Shown here in pieces: positions 51,586 to 59,661 of a stretch of DNA of 64,000 nucleotides (position 1 is its first letter; each line of letters begins with the position of its first letter). The DNA comes from JAKRSE01 sp943369295. GTDB lineage: Bacteria; Armatimonadota; Fimbriimonadia; Fimbriimonadales; Fimbriimonadaceae. A program made the position numbers and the translations under genes. The DNA is taken from NCBI GenBank assembly GCA_943369295.1, contig CALRMU020000002.1:496001-560000 (forward strand). Direction: 5' to 3'. Under the pieces are notes generated by a model. That model was not told where the DNA came from. It saw only the letters and a program-made list of their open reading frames with translations, and did no database searches.

Positions 51586-52470
51586 ATGCTCCGCATCATC
51601 GAAGTCGGCCCGAGAGACGGCCTCCAAAACGAGTCGACTCCGATCTCGACCGAGATGAAGCTCGCCTTCATTAAGGGACTGGCCGATGCCGGCTTGAAAG
51701 AAATCGAAGCGACCTCCTTCGTCTCTCCCAAATGGGTGCCCCAGCTGGCAGATGGGGCGGAGCTTTGGCCACTGCTTCCTTCCGGACCCCTTTACTCTGC
51801 TCTTGTTCCGAATCGCAGAGGGCTTGAGACCGCTTTGAATCTGGGTGTAGAGAGAATTGCTCTATTCACCGGAGCGACGGAGAGCTTCGTTCAAAAGAAC
51901 ATCAATTCGACGATAGAAGATTCGCTCGCCCTCTTTGCCGATCTAGTTCAGGAGTTCAAAGAGAAGACTCCTGGAGGCTGGGTGAGGGGATATCTTTCCG
52001 TCGTCTTTGAATGCCCTTATGAAGGCCGTGTCTCACCTGCGACTGCCGCAAAACTAGCCGGAAGACTGCACGAAATGGGATGCGACGAAGTAAGTTTGGG
52101 GGACACGATCGGGGCAGCCGGACCGGGTGAAGTCACGGCTCTCATTGAGCATCTGCAAAACATCATGCCGAGTGAAAAGGTGGCTTGGCACTTTCACGAT
52201 ACTCGCGGCATGGCGCTCGTCAACGCTTGGACCGCCTTTCAGGCAGGCTTCCGTGCTTTCGATTCCTCTGCTGCCGGATTGGGAGGCTGCCCCTATGCCA
52301 AGGGTTCGGGGGGCAACCTCGCTACCGACGACCTTATCCTTCTGCTGGAGCGGGAAGGGATTGAGACTGGGATTGATCGCCGCCTTCTTGCTGAGGCGAG
52401 CCGCCCGATTCGGGAGACCCTGTCCCTGGCTGCGCGCTCGAAGGCCCTTCAATCGCTTGAGGCGTCCTGA
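51586..52470 (+). CDS. mvaB: Hydroxymethylglutaryl-CoA lyase
   Basis: 294 residues. It splits HMG-CoA into acetyl-CoA and acetoacetate in leucine breakdown. The DRE-TIM active-site blocks are visible: VGPRDGLQNE at the start, SLGDTIGAAGP, the metal-binding WHFHDTRGMALVN, and the catalytic Cys loop GLGGCPYAKGSGGN. The start at 51586 follows CATAAT and puts the conserved GPRDG at residues 8-12. No other leucine-degradation gene is near. The last 137 bases overlap the convergent presenilin-like gene, an unusually long overlap. Confidence 0.93.
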   Translation: MLRIIEVGPRDGLQNESTPISTEMKLAFIKGLADAGLKEIEATSFVSPKWVPQLADGAELWPLLPSGPLYSALVPNRRGLETALNLGVERIALFTGATESFVQKNINSTIEDSLALFADLVQEFKEKTPGGWVRGYLSVVFECPYEGRVSPATAAKLAGRLHEMGCDEVSLGDTIGAAGPGEVTALIEHLQNIMPSEKVAWHFHDTRGMALVNAWTAFQAGFRAFDSSAAGLGGCPYAKGSGGNLATDDLILLLEREGIETGIDRRLLAEASRPIRETLSLAARSKALQSLEAS

Positions 52471-53389
52471 CCGGAGGCTTGTAAGTCGCTCTTTGGTAAA
52501 TGGCCCAAGTGGCGAGGGCGAAGGCAATGATGCCAACCAGCCATGTTCCCATCTTCTCGTCTTTGGTCATGGCAAAGTGCTTTCGGTTGACTATCAAAAC
52601 CGTCGCGCCAATCGGAACGAGAGCGGGCAGCATGCCGAGAGGGGTCACGAAGACCAAAACCAAGTAGCCCAAGAGCACGGGGACAAGAATCTTCGCCGTC
52701 TTTTCAACCTCCATGCGGAACCTGAAAAGCAGCACAAAAAAGGCCATAGAGAACAGAAGGTCCGCCGGGCCGATGTAGGCCGAGGGGACGATCCTCGGAA
52801 GTTTGTCTTCAGGTTTGGCTTCAGGTGGAGCTGAAGACTGGGCCAGGGGCACCTTCATGGCGACATCGGTAAAGGCGCGGCTGTTGTTGGCCACCATCTG
52901 GCTGACCGGAGTAGTTGGGCTTACGATGAGATACACATCGAAACCGGCCAAGAATATGCAGACAGGAAGGATGAGGTTCTTGTCTTTGATGATCAAGGCG
53001 ATGCTGGCACCCAGGCCGGCACACCAGACTAGGAGGCCGAACTGCCCCACCGCTTGGACAAAAACTGTCGCGACACCTGGGCCCAGCATCCTGGCGAGCA
53101 TCACTGACCCCACATGGAGTGCGACTCCGACGGCAAGGTGAGCCAAAGCCTTGCCCCATTTCCATTCAGATGAAGCGGCAAAGAAGAGCCCTACAATCGG
53201 AAGGGAAACAAAGATGATCCCCGTGAGGATGCTGAGGACGATGGCGATTACTGGCGGAACTCTAAGCAGTCCGAGAGCAACGTTGAGCACGAAAAGCGTG
53301 CCTGCCGCATACCAAAACCATTTGGATTGATTCGCAAAAGGTAGGGCTTTCTCTGCCCCATCTGGCATGGCGGCTGCTCCTGCGGTCAT
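52334..53389 (-). CDS. Nine-helix membrane protein with presenilin/SPP-like motifs, candidate GxGD-type aspartyl protease
   Basis: 351 residues with about nine membrane helices (roughly 24-42, 46-68, 80-100, 106-133, 138-157, 205-225, 233-248, 250-268, 281-298) and a Pro/Gln/Ser-rich tail. Three features line up with presenilins and signal peptide peptidases: FDVYL (D151) where they have YD, IGPADLLF (D210) where they have GLGD, and LPAL (254-257) where they have the PAL motif. The loop between the two Asp helices and the FVLLFRF after the second also resemble SPP. If real, it cuts peptides within the membrane. It is known of the family that both Asp are catalytic; the assignment here is inference. 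The ATG overlaps the end of the GT4 gene (ATGA). Confidence 0.6.
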   Translation of the reverse strand: MTAGAAAMPDGAEKALPFANQSKWFWYAAGTLFVLNVALGLLRVPPVIAIVLSILTGIIFVSLPIVGLFFAASSEWKWGKALAHLAVGVALHVGSVMLARMLGPGVATVFVQAVGQFGLLVWCAGLGASIALIIKDKNLILPVCIFLAGFDVYLIVSPTTPVSQMVANNSRAFTDVAMKVPLAQSSAPPEAKPEDKLPRIVPSAYIGPADLLFSMAFFVLLFRFRMEVEKTAKILVPVLLGYLVLVFVTPLGMLPALVPIGATVLIVNRKHFAMTKDEKMGTWLVGIIAFALATWAIYQRATYKPPVRTPQAIEGPSSAQPGTGSPESGGSPQQEGGDQSQSQSLPAPAEG

Positions 53390-54594
53390 GGCTTTCTCAC
53401 CCTCTTCATAGACTCCACCTGTTCCTCACCAATGACAACAGATTCCTGTTCGACTTCATGATCATGACCCAGGACTGATCGGTAGTGCTGCACCATCTTT
53501 TCAGCATGGGCAAGGGAAGTCCAGCTGCGTCCCTTTGCCATGGCTGCCTGACTCATTTTCGATCTCAGGTTCGATTGGCTGAGGATTGTGTTGACTGCCT
53601 TCGCGATTTCTGAAGGGGAAGAATTTGTCACCCAGCCCTCGATACCATCTGAGACCTGCTCGCTGGCGCCGCCTTGGTTGACTGCTACGACGGGAAGGCC
53701 GTGGCTCATGGCTTCCAGCACGACAAGCCCTTGAGTCTCGTTAAACGAAGTCATCACAAGTGCATCTGAAGCGGCAAGGAAGGCTGCTGTTTCGCTTGGG
53801 CTTCGGGGACCGGTGAACCTGACTCTGGGTTCAAGCCCAAGCTCATGGACTCTCGCCTTGAGCTTGTTCATCAGGGGGCCATCGCCGACAATAACGAGCC
53901 TGGCTCGCTGGACATCTTTGGCGGTCAAGGCAAAAGATTCGATGATGGCAAGAGGGTTTTTCTCAGGGGCCAGACGCCCGACTGAAAGCAGAATCACCTC
54001 GTCTCGTTTGAAGCCCAAGCTTCTCCGGAGAGTTTGGCGATCCATAGGAGGGGAAATCTCAACCCCCGTCGGAACGACGACTTGAGGAGTCTGGACTCCA
54101 TAGTTAGAAAGCCATGCTCCGGCTGTCTCGCTTGGCACGATGGCAAGATCGCAGGCTCGGAAAATGCGTCTCACCTGCATGGCCGCAAAGGCTCCCCCCC
54201 AGCCAAGAGGAGCAGGGCAGTAGGCAAGACATCTGCGGAAATCTGTGTGAAAGCTGCCGACTAGGGGCAGTCCGCTTCGCTTTGCCCACCGCATGGCCAA
54301 GCTTCCCGCAAAAAAGGGGTTATGCAGATGAAGCAGGTCGAACTCCTGCTGCGCAAAGCCCTGGTAGCCTCTCAACCAGAAAGGATCACAAAAGGGATAC
54401 CGGCGGGCAAAGGGGGTTATCCAGCTTGGGATTCTAGTGATGCCTTCTTCATTTCTGGCCGCCTCGGGGTGATCTGGAGCGTAAAGGTGAACTTCATGTC
54501 CCAGCTTGATCAGGCTGGATCTCAGACGATCCACGCTGACGCTGACCCCATTGAGAATAGGGAAGGCTGAGTCAGAAAAAAGGGCGATCCTCAA
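53386..54594 (-). CDS. GT4-family glycosyltransferase
   Basis: 402 residues, GT-B fold. The N-terminus RIALFSDSAFPILNGVSVSV is typical of GT4 mannosyl- or digalactosyl-diacylglycerol-type transferases. The C-terminal domain has SVGRLAPEKNP, VIVGDGPL and the EX7E-type segment SFNETQGLVVLEAMSHGLPV. It probably builds a glycolipid or cell-surface glycan. The start is a TTG in the loop of the terminator that follows the HTH gene, and no upstream ATG is in frame. Its last four bases overlap the start of the presenilin-like gene, so the pair is coupled. Confidence 0.92.
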   Translation of the reverse strand: MRIALFSDSAFPILNGVSVSVDRLRSSLIKLGHEVHLYAPDHPEAARNEEGITRIPSWITPFARRYPFCDPFWLRGYQGFAQQEFDLLHLHNPFFAGSLAMRWAKRSGLPLVGSFHTDFRRCLAYCPAPLGWGGAFAAMQVRRIFRACDLAIVPSETAGAWLSNYGVQTPQVVVPTGVEISPPMDRQTLRRSLGFKRDEVILLSVGRLAPEKNPLAIIESFALTAKDVQRARLVIVGDGPLMNKLKARVHELGLEPRVRFTGPRSPSETAAFLAASDALVMTSFNETQGLVVLEAMSHGLPVVAVNQGGASEQVSDGIEGWVTNSSPSEIAKAVNTILSQSNLRSKMSQAAMAKGRSWTSLAHAEKMVQHYRSVLGHDHEVEQESVVIGEEQVESMKRVRKP

Positions 54595-54606
54595 TGGGAT
54601 CGCCCT
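54575..54606 (-). terminator. Terminator of HTH gene with the GT4 start codon in its loop
   Basis: Ten-base perfect arms (54581-54590 and 54597-54606) with a six-base loop and, on the minus strand, a T run (complement of 54576-54581). The loop contains the TTG used to start the downstream gene. Confidence 0.88.
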
Positions 54607-54626
54607 CGTCTTGGTCTTCAGATTGA

Positions 54627-55124
54627 CTACTCCGGCATTCGGCCGTGCTCATCAACAAACCGAACCAGACTGCTGAGTCGGAATCGTCTCTGACCACCCT
54701 GGGTTCTGTGGTGTCCAAGCCAACCTCGGTTGGTGTAGCGCCTGACCGTTGCAGGGCAGACACCAAGGAGTCTGGATACCTCTTCCAAGGTGAGTTCGGG
54801 GTCAAGAAGGCGCCGAATCAGATCTTCGCGGTTCTCTTTGAACTTGCCCTGGTAGTAGTTGGCCGTAACGTCATCGCCATAGAATTTGGCCAAGAATTCG
54901 ATGTTTCGGGGCATTGCCTCCAAAAGAGCCTTGAGATCGGGATCGATCACTTTGGTCTCTACAGGCGCGGACTTGCGTCGGGGCCTGGGAGCGCTGAGCT
55001 TGGTGCGGCGGAACTTAGTGCCCGCAGTTTCCGTCGTGGAAGTGCGACCCTTCTTCTTCCCTGCCTGATCGAGAAACGCGTCCTCAATGTAGGCCAGAGG
55101 GTCAAACTGCTTGGTGCCAGCCAT
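54627..55124 (-). CDS. DNA-binding protein with MerR/excisionase-type helix-turn-helix
   Basis: 165 residues. The N-terminal half is basic and probably flexible (GKKKGRTSTTETAG, RRTKLSAPRPRRKSA). The C-terminal 55 residues have LTLEEVSRLLGVCPATVRRY then TNRGWLG and GGQRRFRLSSLVRFVD, the MerR/BldC/Xis-like winged helix motif. It likely binds DNA as a small architectural or developmental regulator rather than a metal sensor, since no effector domain follows. AAGGA precedes the ATG. A terminator follows 21 bases after the stop. Confidence 0.85.
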   Translation of the reverse strand: MAGTKQFDPLAYIEDAFLDQAGKKKGRTSTTETAGTKFRRTKLSAPRPRRKSAPVETKVIDPDLKALLEAMPRNIEFLAKFYGDDVTANYYQGKFKENREDLIRRLLDPELTLEEVSRLLGVCPATVRRYTNRGWLGHHRTQGGQRRFRLSSLVRFVDEHGRMPE

Positions 55125-55204
55125 AGGAATGTTCCTTAATGTACCTTCAACATATCGAACCTCCAGGCGGGGAGACTAGGCCCGGAAAGTGAGATTCGGC
55201 CAGG

Positions 55205-56233
55205 CTAATAAACTGAGAGGATAAGCATGGAATCGCCGAATGAAAGAAACCTATACCGGTTAAAAACGGCCTCTTGGTATGATTTCTTAACCATTTCGGG
55301 GTCAGCGAGGGCAGAGATCATGAGCAGCATCGTGGTCTTTGGCAGATGAAAATTAGTAAACATTCCCTTAACAACCTGCCAATCGTAGCCAGGACGGATA
55401 AAAAGCTTTGAAATTGAACTCCCAGGACCTACCAGACCAGGACCGACGGCCATGGTTTCCAGGGTTCTGACAGCAGTTGTCCCGACTGCGATGACCCTGC
55501 CTTTGGCTGAATTGATGATCTCTGCCGCCTCGGGGCTTATGCGGCAGCTCTCCCCGTGCATCACATGTTCGTCCAAGTTTGAGGACTGGACTGGTCGAAA
55601 TGTATCGATAGAGACATCTAGGGTTACCTCGGCGATCCTGACCCCCTTGGCTTTGATTGCCTCCAAAATCTCTGGCGTGAAGTGGAGTCCAGCAGTCGGA
55701 GCCGCCGCGCTTCCGGCAGATTTGGCAAAGACGGTTTGATAGCGCTCCGGGTCAGCCAGCTTGGCGTGGATATAGGGAGGCAGAGGAGTCTCTCCCACCC
55801 TTGCCAGGGCGTCTTCCACCGACCCTGTCTCGCAGGAAAGAAAGATCGTTCTCCGCCCCTCTTCGCCCATCCGCATCACTTCTCCGGTCAGACCGTGGGA
55901 GAAATCGACATGGTCACCCACCTTCAGCTTCTTGGCAGGCCGACAGAGGGCGAGAAAGGAATCTGGTTCGCCGGTGGGGTGCAGAAGCAGAGCCTCAACG
56001 CGGCCGCTGCTCGGGATGCGGGTGCCGAAAAGTCGAAGAGCGGTGACTCTTGTATTGTTGACCACCAGCACATCACCTTCGTTTAGAAGGTCAACACAGT
56101 CTCTAAAGGCCCTGTGCTGAATCTCTCCCGTTGAAGGGTCCAAATGGAGCAGACGGCTGGCGGCCCTGTCATCAAGGGGGTGTTGGGCGATCAGCTCTTC
56201 TGGCAGATGATAGTCGAAGTCTTCCAAAGTCAT
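55205..56233 (-). CDS. queA: S-adenosylmethionine:tRNA ribosyltransferase-isomerase QueA
   Basis: 342 residues. It adds the ribosyl part of SAM to preQ1 at tRNA position 34 to give epoxyqueuosine. The start FDYHLPEELIAQHPLDDRAASRLL, the block VNNTRVTALRLFG, and ERYQTVFAKSAGSAAAPTAGLHF are all diagnostic. FTNFHLPKTTMLLMISAL near the C-terminus is also typical. Its ATG overlaps the stop of the HAD gene upstream (ATGA). No other queuosine gene is in the window. Confidence 0.96.
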   Translation of the reverse strand: MTLEDFDYHLPEELIAQHPLDDRAASRLLHLDPSTGEIQHRAFRDCVDLLNEGDVLVVNNTRVTALRLFGTRIPSSGRVEALLLHPTGEPDSFLALCRPAKKLKVGDHVDFSHGLTGEVMRMGEEGRRTIFLSCETGSVEDALARVGETPLPPYIHAKLADPERYQTVFAKSAGSAAAPTAGLHFTPEILEAIKAKGVRIAEVTLDVSIDTFRPVQSSNLDEHVMHGESCRISPEAAEIINSAKGRVIAVGTTAVRTLETMAVGPGLVGPGSSISKLFIRPGYDWQVVKGMFTNFHLPKTTMLLMISALADPEMVKKSYQEAVFNRYRFLSFGDSMLILSVY

Positions 56234-57021
56234 GAGTTGAGCTCCTCTAGGATTGAGGGCAGTTGGTCGTAGCTTTCAATAACAGGACAAGGGGGCCAGG
56301 ACCCTTCGGAGATCCAAGGAGAGGCATCGACTTTGGCCTTCGCTATCACTTCGCGGCCTTTCTCATTAAGACTCCATGGCCCTGCGGCAAGCTCACTCTT
56401 GATTAAGAGAGCATTCCATCCCATGTTCAGCGCGCCAATGGCGTCATCCAAGGGGTTGTCGCCGATGTGCAGAATCTCGTGTGGTTCCAGGCCAAGATCC
56501 TTCTGAGCCAGCGAGAAAAAGGCTGGATCAGGCTTTTCCGCCCCTTCAACCAGTGACGCGTAGATCAAGTCGAAAGGCTGATGCAGATTGCAATGATGCA
56601 GGGCCTTCTCAAGTGAGTCATCCCAATTGCTAAGAACAATCAGCTTGAGGCCCTGCTCCTTAAGGTTGCTGACAATTTCATCCGCTCCTGGGAATGGCCT
56701 GAAGACTGTGCTGTTCGGTCCGAAAAAGACTTGAAGCGAGGCTTCGATGACAGATTCCGAGTGGCTCTCTGCTCCATGCATGGAAAGCCAATCCTTAGTC
56801 AGCCTCCTCCAGAACTCCTCACTTGATTCGCCTTGAATATGTCGGCTGCAGGCCTTGGCCCAATCTTCCTGTCTGGTTCCAAAGAGCCTCATGTAGTCAG
56901 TCGCCGCTTTTTCCGGCAATTCAAGCCCAGCCAGTCGAGCTGATTCCATAGCCACCAAGTGGGCATCCCACCTGACCTCGAGCAGAGTCTGGGCGCAGTC
57001 GAAAGAGACGGCTTTGATCAT
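56230..57021 (-). CDS. HAD-superfamily hydrolase
   Basis: 263 residues. Motif I is altered: SFDCAQTLLE has the nucleophile Asp but Cys-Ala-Gln in place of the usual DGT, so the second Asp is missing. Motif II is VLSNWDDS, the Lys of motif III is in AEKPDPAFF, and motif IV is HIGDNPLDDAIGA. The cap is helical. Loss of the second Asp, which normally acts as acid/base, suggests a dehalogenase-like or non-phosphatase role, or weak activity. It overlaps both neighbours by four bases, in the middle of a three-gene operon with queA. Confidence 0.87.
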   Translation of the reverse strand: MIKAVSFDCAQTLLEVRWDAHLVAMESARLAGLELPEKAATDYMRLFGTRQEDWAKACSRHIQGESSEEFWRRLTKDWLSMHGAESHSESVIEASLQVFFGPNSTVFRPFPGADEIVSNLKEQGLKLIVLSNWDDSLEKALHHCNLHQPFDLIYASLVEGAEKPDPAFFSLAQKDLGLEPHEILHIGDNPLDDAIGALNMGWNALLIKSELAAGPWSLNEKGREVIAKAKVDASPWISEGSWPPCPVIESYDQLPSILEELNS

Positions 57022-58784
57022 GCCAGCCCCCTAATGAAGGCAAGCTGAGCCATCTCATTCAGCTTCTGAGACTGAGGGAAACGAGCTGCCAGAGCCTTGA
57101 CCGCCTCGACCTCGCGGGGACGGCTGGGCAGTGGCGGAGCCAAGGCCGCTTTTTCAAAGAGAGCAATGTGCTGGGCGGCTTCGACTTCCATTCGGCTGAG
57201 GGTCAGCAGGCTCCAGGCCAGCATCAGTCGGACCAAACCGATATCTTCGTGCCGCAGAATCTCGTCCATCAGCATCGCGGATTCCTGAACCAAACCAATC
57301 TCCAGCAGAGCATCAATGCACTCCAACCCGAGGTCGGGGTTTTTGGCGAGGCGCAGAGTGACGGGGCTGGCCTGCTTTTCGTGGCTGCCCCCCTGCTGCA
57401 GATAGCCTTCAGCTCTCAGCAAAGGTTCAAGCGGAGCCAGGTAATGAGCGTTCAGCAGTTCCGGTCTGTCGCCAACTCCCATCTTTCGACGAATCACTGA
57501 CTTCAGCCACCAGGCAGCGTAGTCTTCTCCGTTGAGGATTAGAGCTTGGTCAATCTCCTTGTCTGCTTCAATCCAGTTGTCTTGACGGGCAAAGGCTTGA
57601 GCTCTGGCCAATCGCCAGGCCGGCATGAAGGAGGGCGAAGCAGGGAAGGGCAGGTCTTCAGTTTCGTAAGCCCAGGCTTTGCAGAATTCTCCCTCAGGAG
57701 ATTCATGCCAAAGCTTGGTTGGCCTTGTCATGGAGACCTGCACAGAGCCAGTTTCGGTTCTGGCCGCATCAGAAGCAGTCCAGGCCAACTGACCGCCATC
57801 GGGCAGTGAGATGGTTTCAATCGGAGGAACTTTGCTCAAGTCAGCCGAGAAGAGAGTCTCCGGGTGAAGGTCGGCTTTGGCGGCAAAGCTCCCTTCCTTA
57901 GTGTCCAGTCTCAGTTCGACATCCAGCTGACGAAAAGCGGATTGAATGACCAGATGCCCATCCTTTTCACCCATGCCGGCAGATCGGGAGAGATCCTTGA
58001 TTTCGCCCAGACCTGAATAGGGGGCGAAACGCAGAGACCAAGAAAAAACCTCTCGAGGCAGAAGGGGAGATTCTTCTGGTCGTGGGCGGATCACTAACCC
58101 GGCATCACAGATTTCGTTGTGACCAAAGCTTGGTTCGAGCAGAACCCAATATCCTTCTCCTGTCGGACCGGCGATCTTCAAAGATCCATCTTCGCCTGAC
58201 CAGAGGTCGCCGGTAAAGCCAATTGCCAATCCCGTATCGATCGAAAGGAGCCCTTTCGAGCGGTTCAGCAGGCTGAACTCGATAAGGAACTCTGCCCGGT
58301 CTGGGTAAAGGGTAATTCCTCCCTGCCACGAAGCCGACCCGCCTGGCAGCAGTTCGTAAAGAATCACCATGCCTGGCTCATCGTCATCCTGCGGCTGGCG
58401 AATCTGATACTCAACAGCAGAAAGGTCCAGGTCTCTGGCTGGCTGCTTTGGCTCCCCGACCAAAAATCGAATGCCATCCTTAAGCCACAGTCCACGATGA
58501 GAGCCATCGTGAAGGTCAAGCTTGGGCGGCCATGGCAGAATGTCGCGCCCAGTTCTCTTGTCTTCAATCCTGATGATTCTTCCGCCAAGGTCCGGCAGCA
58601 GAGTCAGTTTGAGAAAAGGACTTTCCAGCACCACAGATCGGAAGGATCGAGGCATGGAGTCTCCTCTGCGCCGAAGCTGAGGCAGGGGATGGCAGGGAGA
58701 TGGGGGGCCATCCAGCCGAAAAGGAACAAACTCCACCCCGCCGAGCGTTAAATCAAGCAGATCCTCAGTTAAGGTCACAGGCAT
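57018..58784 (-). CDS. DUF5107/TPR-type protein, carbohydrate-related
   Basis: 588 residues. The N-terminal part has the DUF5107 pattern of a galactose-mutarotase-like beta-sandwich (LTLLPDLGGRIIRIEDKRTG, then WLKDGIRF and SFGHNEI). The second half is helical, with TPR-like repeats (ARAQAFARQDNWIEADKEID, YAAWWLKSVIRRK). Related proteins occur in carbohydrate-use loci and are thought to bind or process sugars; no catalytic residue is established by eye. First gene of the operon with the HAD protein and queA. It has no signal peptide. Confidence 0.82.
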   Translation of the reverse strand: MPVTLTEDLLDLTLGGVEFVPFRLDGPPSPCHPLPQLRRRGDSMPRSFRSVVLESPFLKLTLLPDLGGRIIRIEDKRTGRDILPWPPKLDLHDGSHRGLWLKDGIRFLVGEPKQPARDLDLSAVEYQIRQPQDDDEPGMVILYELLPGGSASWQGGITLYPDRAEFLIEFSLLNRSKGLLSIDTGLAIGFTGDLWSGEDGSLKIAGPTGEGYWVLLEPSFGHNEICDAGLVIRPRPEESPLLPREVFSWSLRFAPYSGLGEIKDLSRSAGMGEKDGHLVIQSAFRQLDVELRLDTKEGSFAAKADLHPETLFSADLSKVPPIETISLPDGGQLAWTASDAARTETGSVQVSMTRPTKLWHESPEGEFCKAWAYETEDLPFPASPSFMPAWRLARAQAFARQDNWIEADKEIDQALILNGEDYAAWWLKSVIRRKMGVGDRPELLNAHYLAPLEPLLRAEGYLQQGGSHEKQASPVTLRLAKNPDLGLECIDALLEIGLVQESAMLMDEILRHEDIGLVRLMLAWSLLTLSRMEVEAAQHIALFEKAALAPPLPSRPREVEAVKALAARFPQSQKLNEMAQLAFIRGLA

Positions 58785-58873
58785 GGTGGCTTAGTTTGGG
58801 GGCTGATCAAGCACAATAAACTCTTCGAGGAAAACTTCCTCAAAGTGATCAACCGCTTGTAAGGGTGCAACCC

Positions 58874-59272
58874 ATGAAGAAGGTGCTGCTAGGGCTGCTC
58901 ATTTGGCTCGTGATTCCGGCAGGAGTCGCGGCCTTGGGGTTCTTTGTCATCGGCCCCAATATCGGCAAGGTTCCTGAGGCCAAAAAGGGCGCTCAGGCCG
59001 TCACCGATCTGGTTGCAGCCAGCACAGGTTTGGCTCCGGCTCCTCCTCCCACTGAAGAAAAAGTCGAAAAGCCTGAGCCAAAGAGCAAGGTCGAAGTCGA
59101 TCCCGACCCTATCAAGCGCAGCCGAAACAAGCATCGAAGGTCTGAAGTTTCAGTGGTGAAGGAAGGAGTGCCGAAGGAAGAGGTCGTCCCCACGGACGAG
59201 GTTCTGCCAGATGGTGAGGGCGAACCTCTTCCGGAAGAAGAGCCTGCCCCTGAGGGCGAGACAGGGGTCTAG
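58874..59272 (+). CDS. Single-pass membrane protein with acidic Pro-rich tail
   Basis: 132 residues from the ATG at 58874 (an in-frame GTG lies nine bases earlier). MKKVLLGLLIWLVIPAGVAALGFFVIG is a signal anchor. The rest is low complexity: Pro/Ala, Lys/Glu, a basic patch (KRSRNKHRRS), then Glu/Pro-rich to the end. It has no recognisable domain. GGGT-GCA-ACCC just before the start may form a tiny hairpin. It leads a rightward cluster with the HIT gene, seven bases downstream. Confidence 0.7.
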   Translation: MKKVLLGLLIWLVIPAGVAALGFFVIGPNIGKVPEAKKGAQAVTDLVAASTGLAPAPPPTEEKVEKPEPKSKVEVDPDPIKRSRNKHRRSEVSVVKEGVPKEEVVPTDEVLPDGEGEPLPEEEPAPEGETGV

Positions 59273-59279
59273 CCGAAGC

Positions 59280-59612
59280 ATGCCGACGCTCTTTACAAGA
59301 ATTCTCCAGGGTGAGATTCCATCCACGATCGTCTACCAGGACGATCATGTCTTTGCCTTTCGGGATATCAATCCTGTGGCCCCGACCCACATTCTCATCG
59401 TTCCTAAGCAGGAGATTCCTGGCTTGGCTGAGCTGCCCGAATCAGGTGACCACCTTCACATTCTTAATGCCGCCAAAAAGATTGCTGAGCAGGAGGGGCT
59501 GACTGAGGGCTATCGCTTGGTCATCAATCAAGGGGAGGCAGCGGGGCAGACGGTTCCTCATCTTCACGCTCACCTCATTGGGGGGCGAGACCTCACCTGG
59601 CCTCCTGGCTAG
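59280..59612 (+). CDS. HIT-family (HINT-type) nucleotide-binding protein
   Basis: 110 residues, the normal HINT size. TLFTRILQGEIPSTIVYQDD, AFRDINPVAPTHILIVPK and the triad motif VPHLHAHLIGG (H94, H96, H98) are textbook. These enzymes hydrolyse purine nucleoside phosphoramidates such as AMP-lysine. The start is the ATG at 59280, since upstream codons overlap the acidic tail of the preceding gene in another frame. It is close to DinB- and TsaE-type genes. Confidence 0.95.
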   Translation: MPTLFTRILQGEIPSTIVYQDDHVFAFRDINPVAPTHILIVPKQEIPGLAELPESGDHLHILNAAKKIAEQEGLTEGYRLVINQGEAAGQTVPHLHAHLIGGRDLTWPPG

Positions 59613-59647
59613 AGGCATGAGACGGTGCCGACTCTCGGCTGATTTGA

Positions 59648-59653
59648 TATAAA
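59648..59653 (+). promoter_or_regulatory. -10-like TATAAA before DinB-type gene
   Basis: TATAAA with eight bases to the ATG at 59662; a CGAGG in the gap could also serve as a ribosome site. Confidence 0.45.
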
Positions 59654-59661
59654 CTCGAGGC

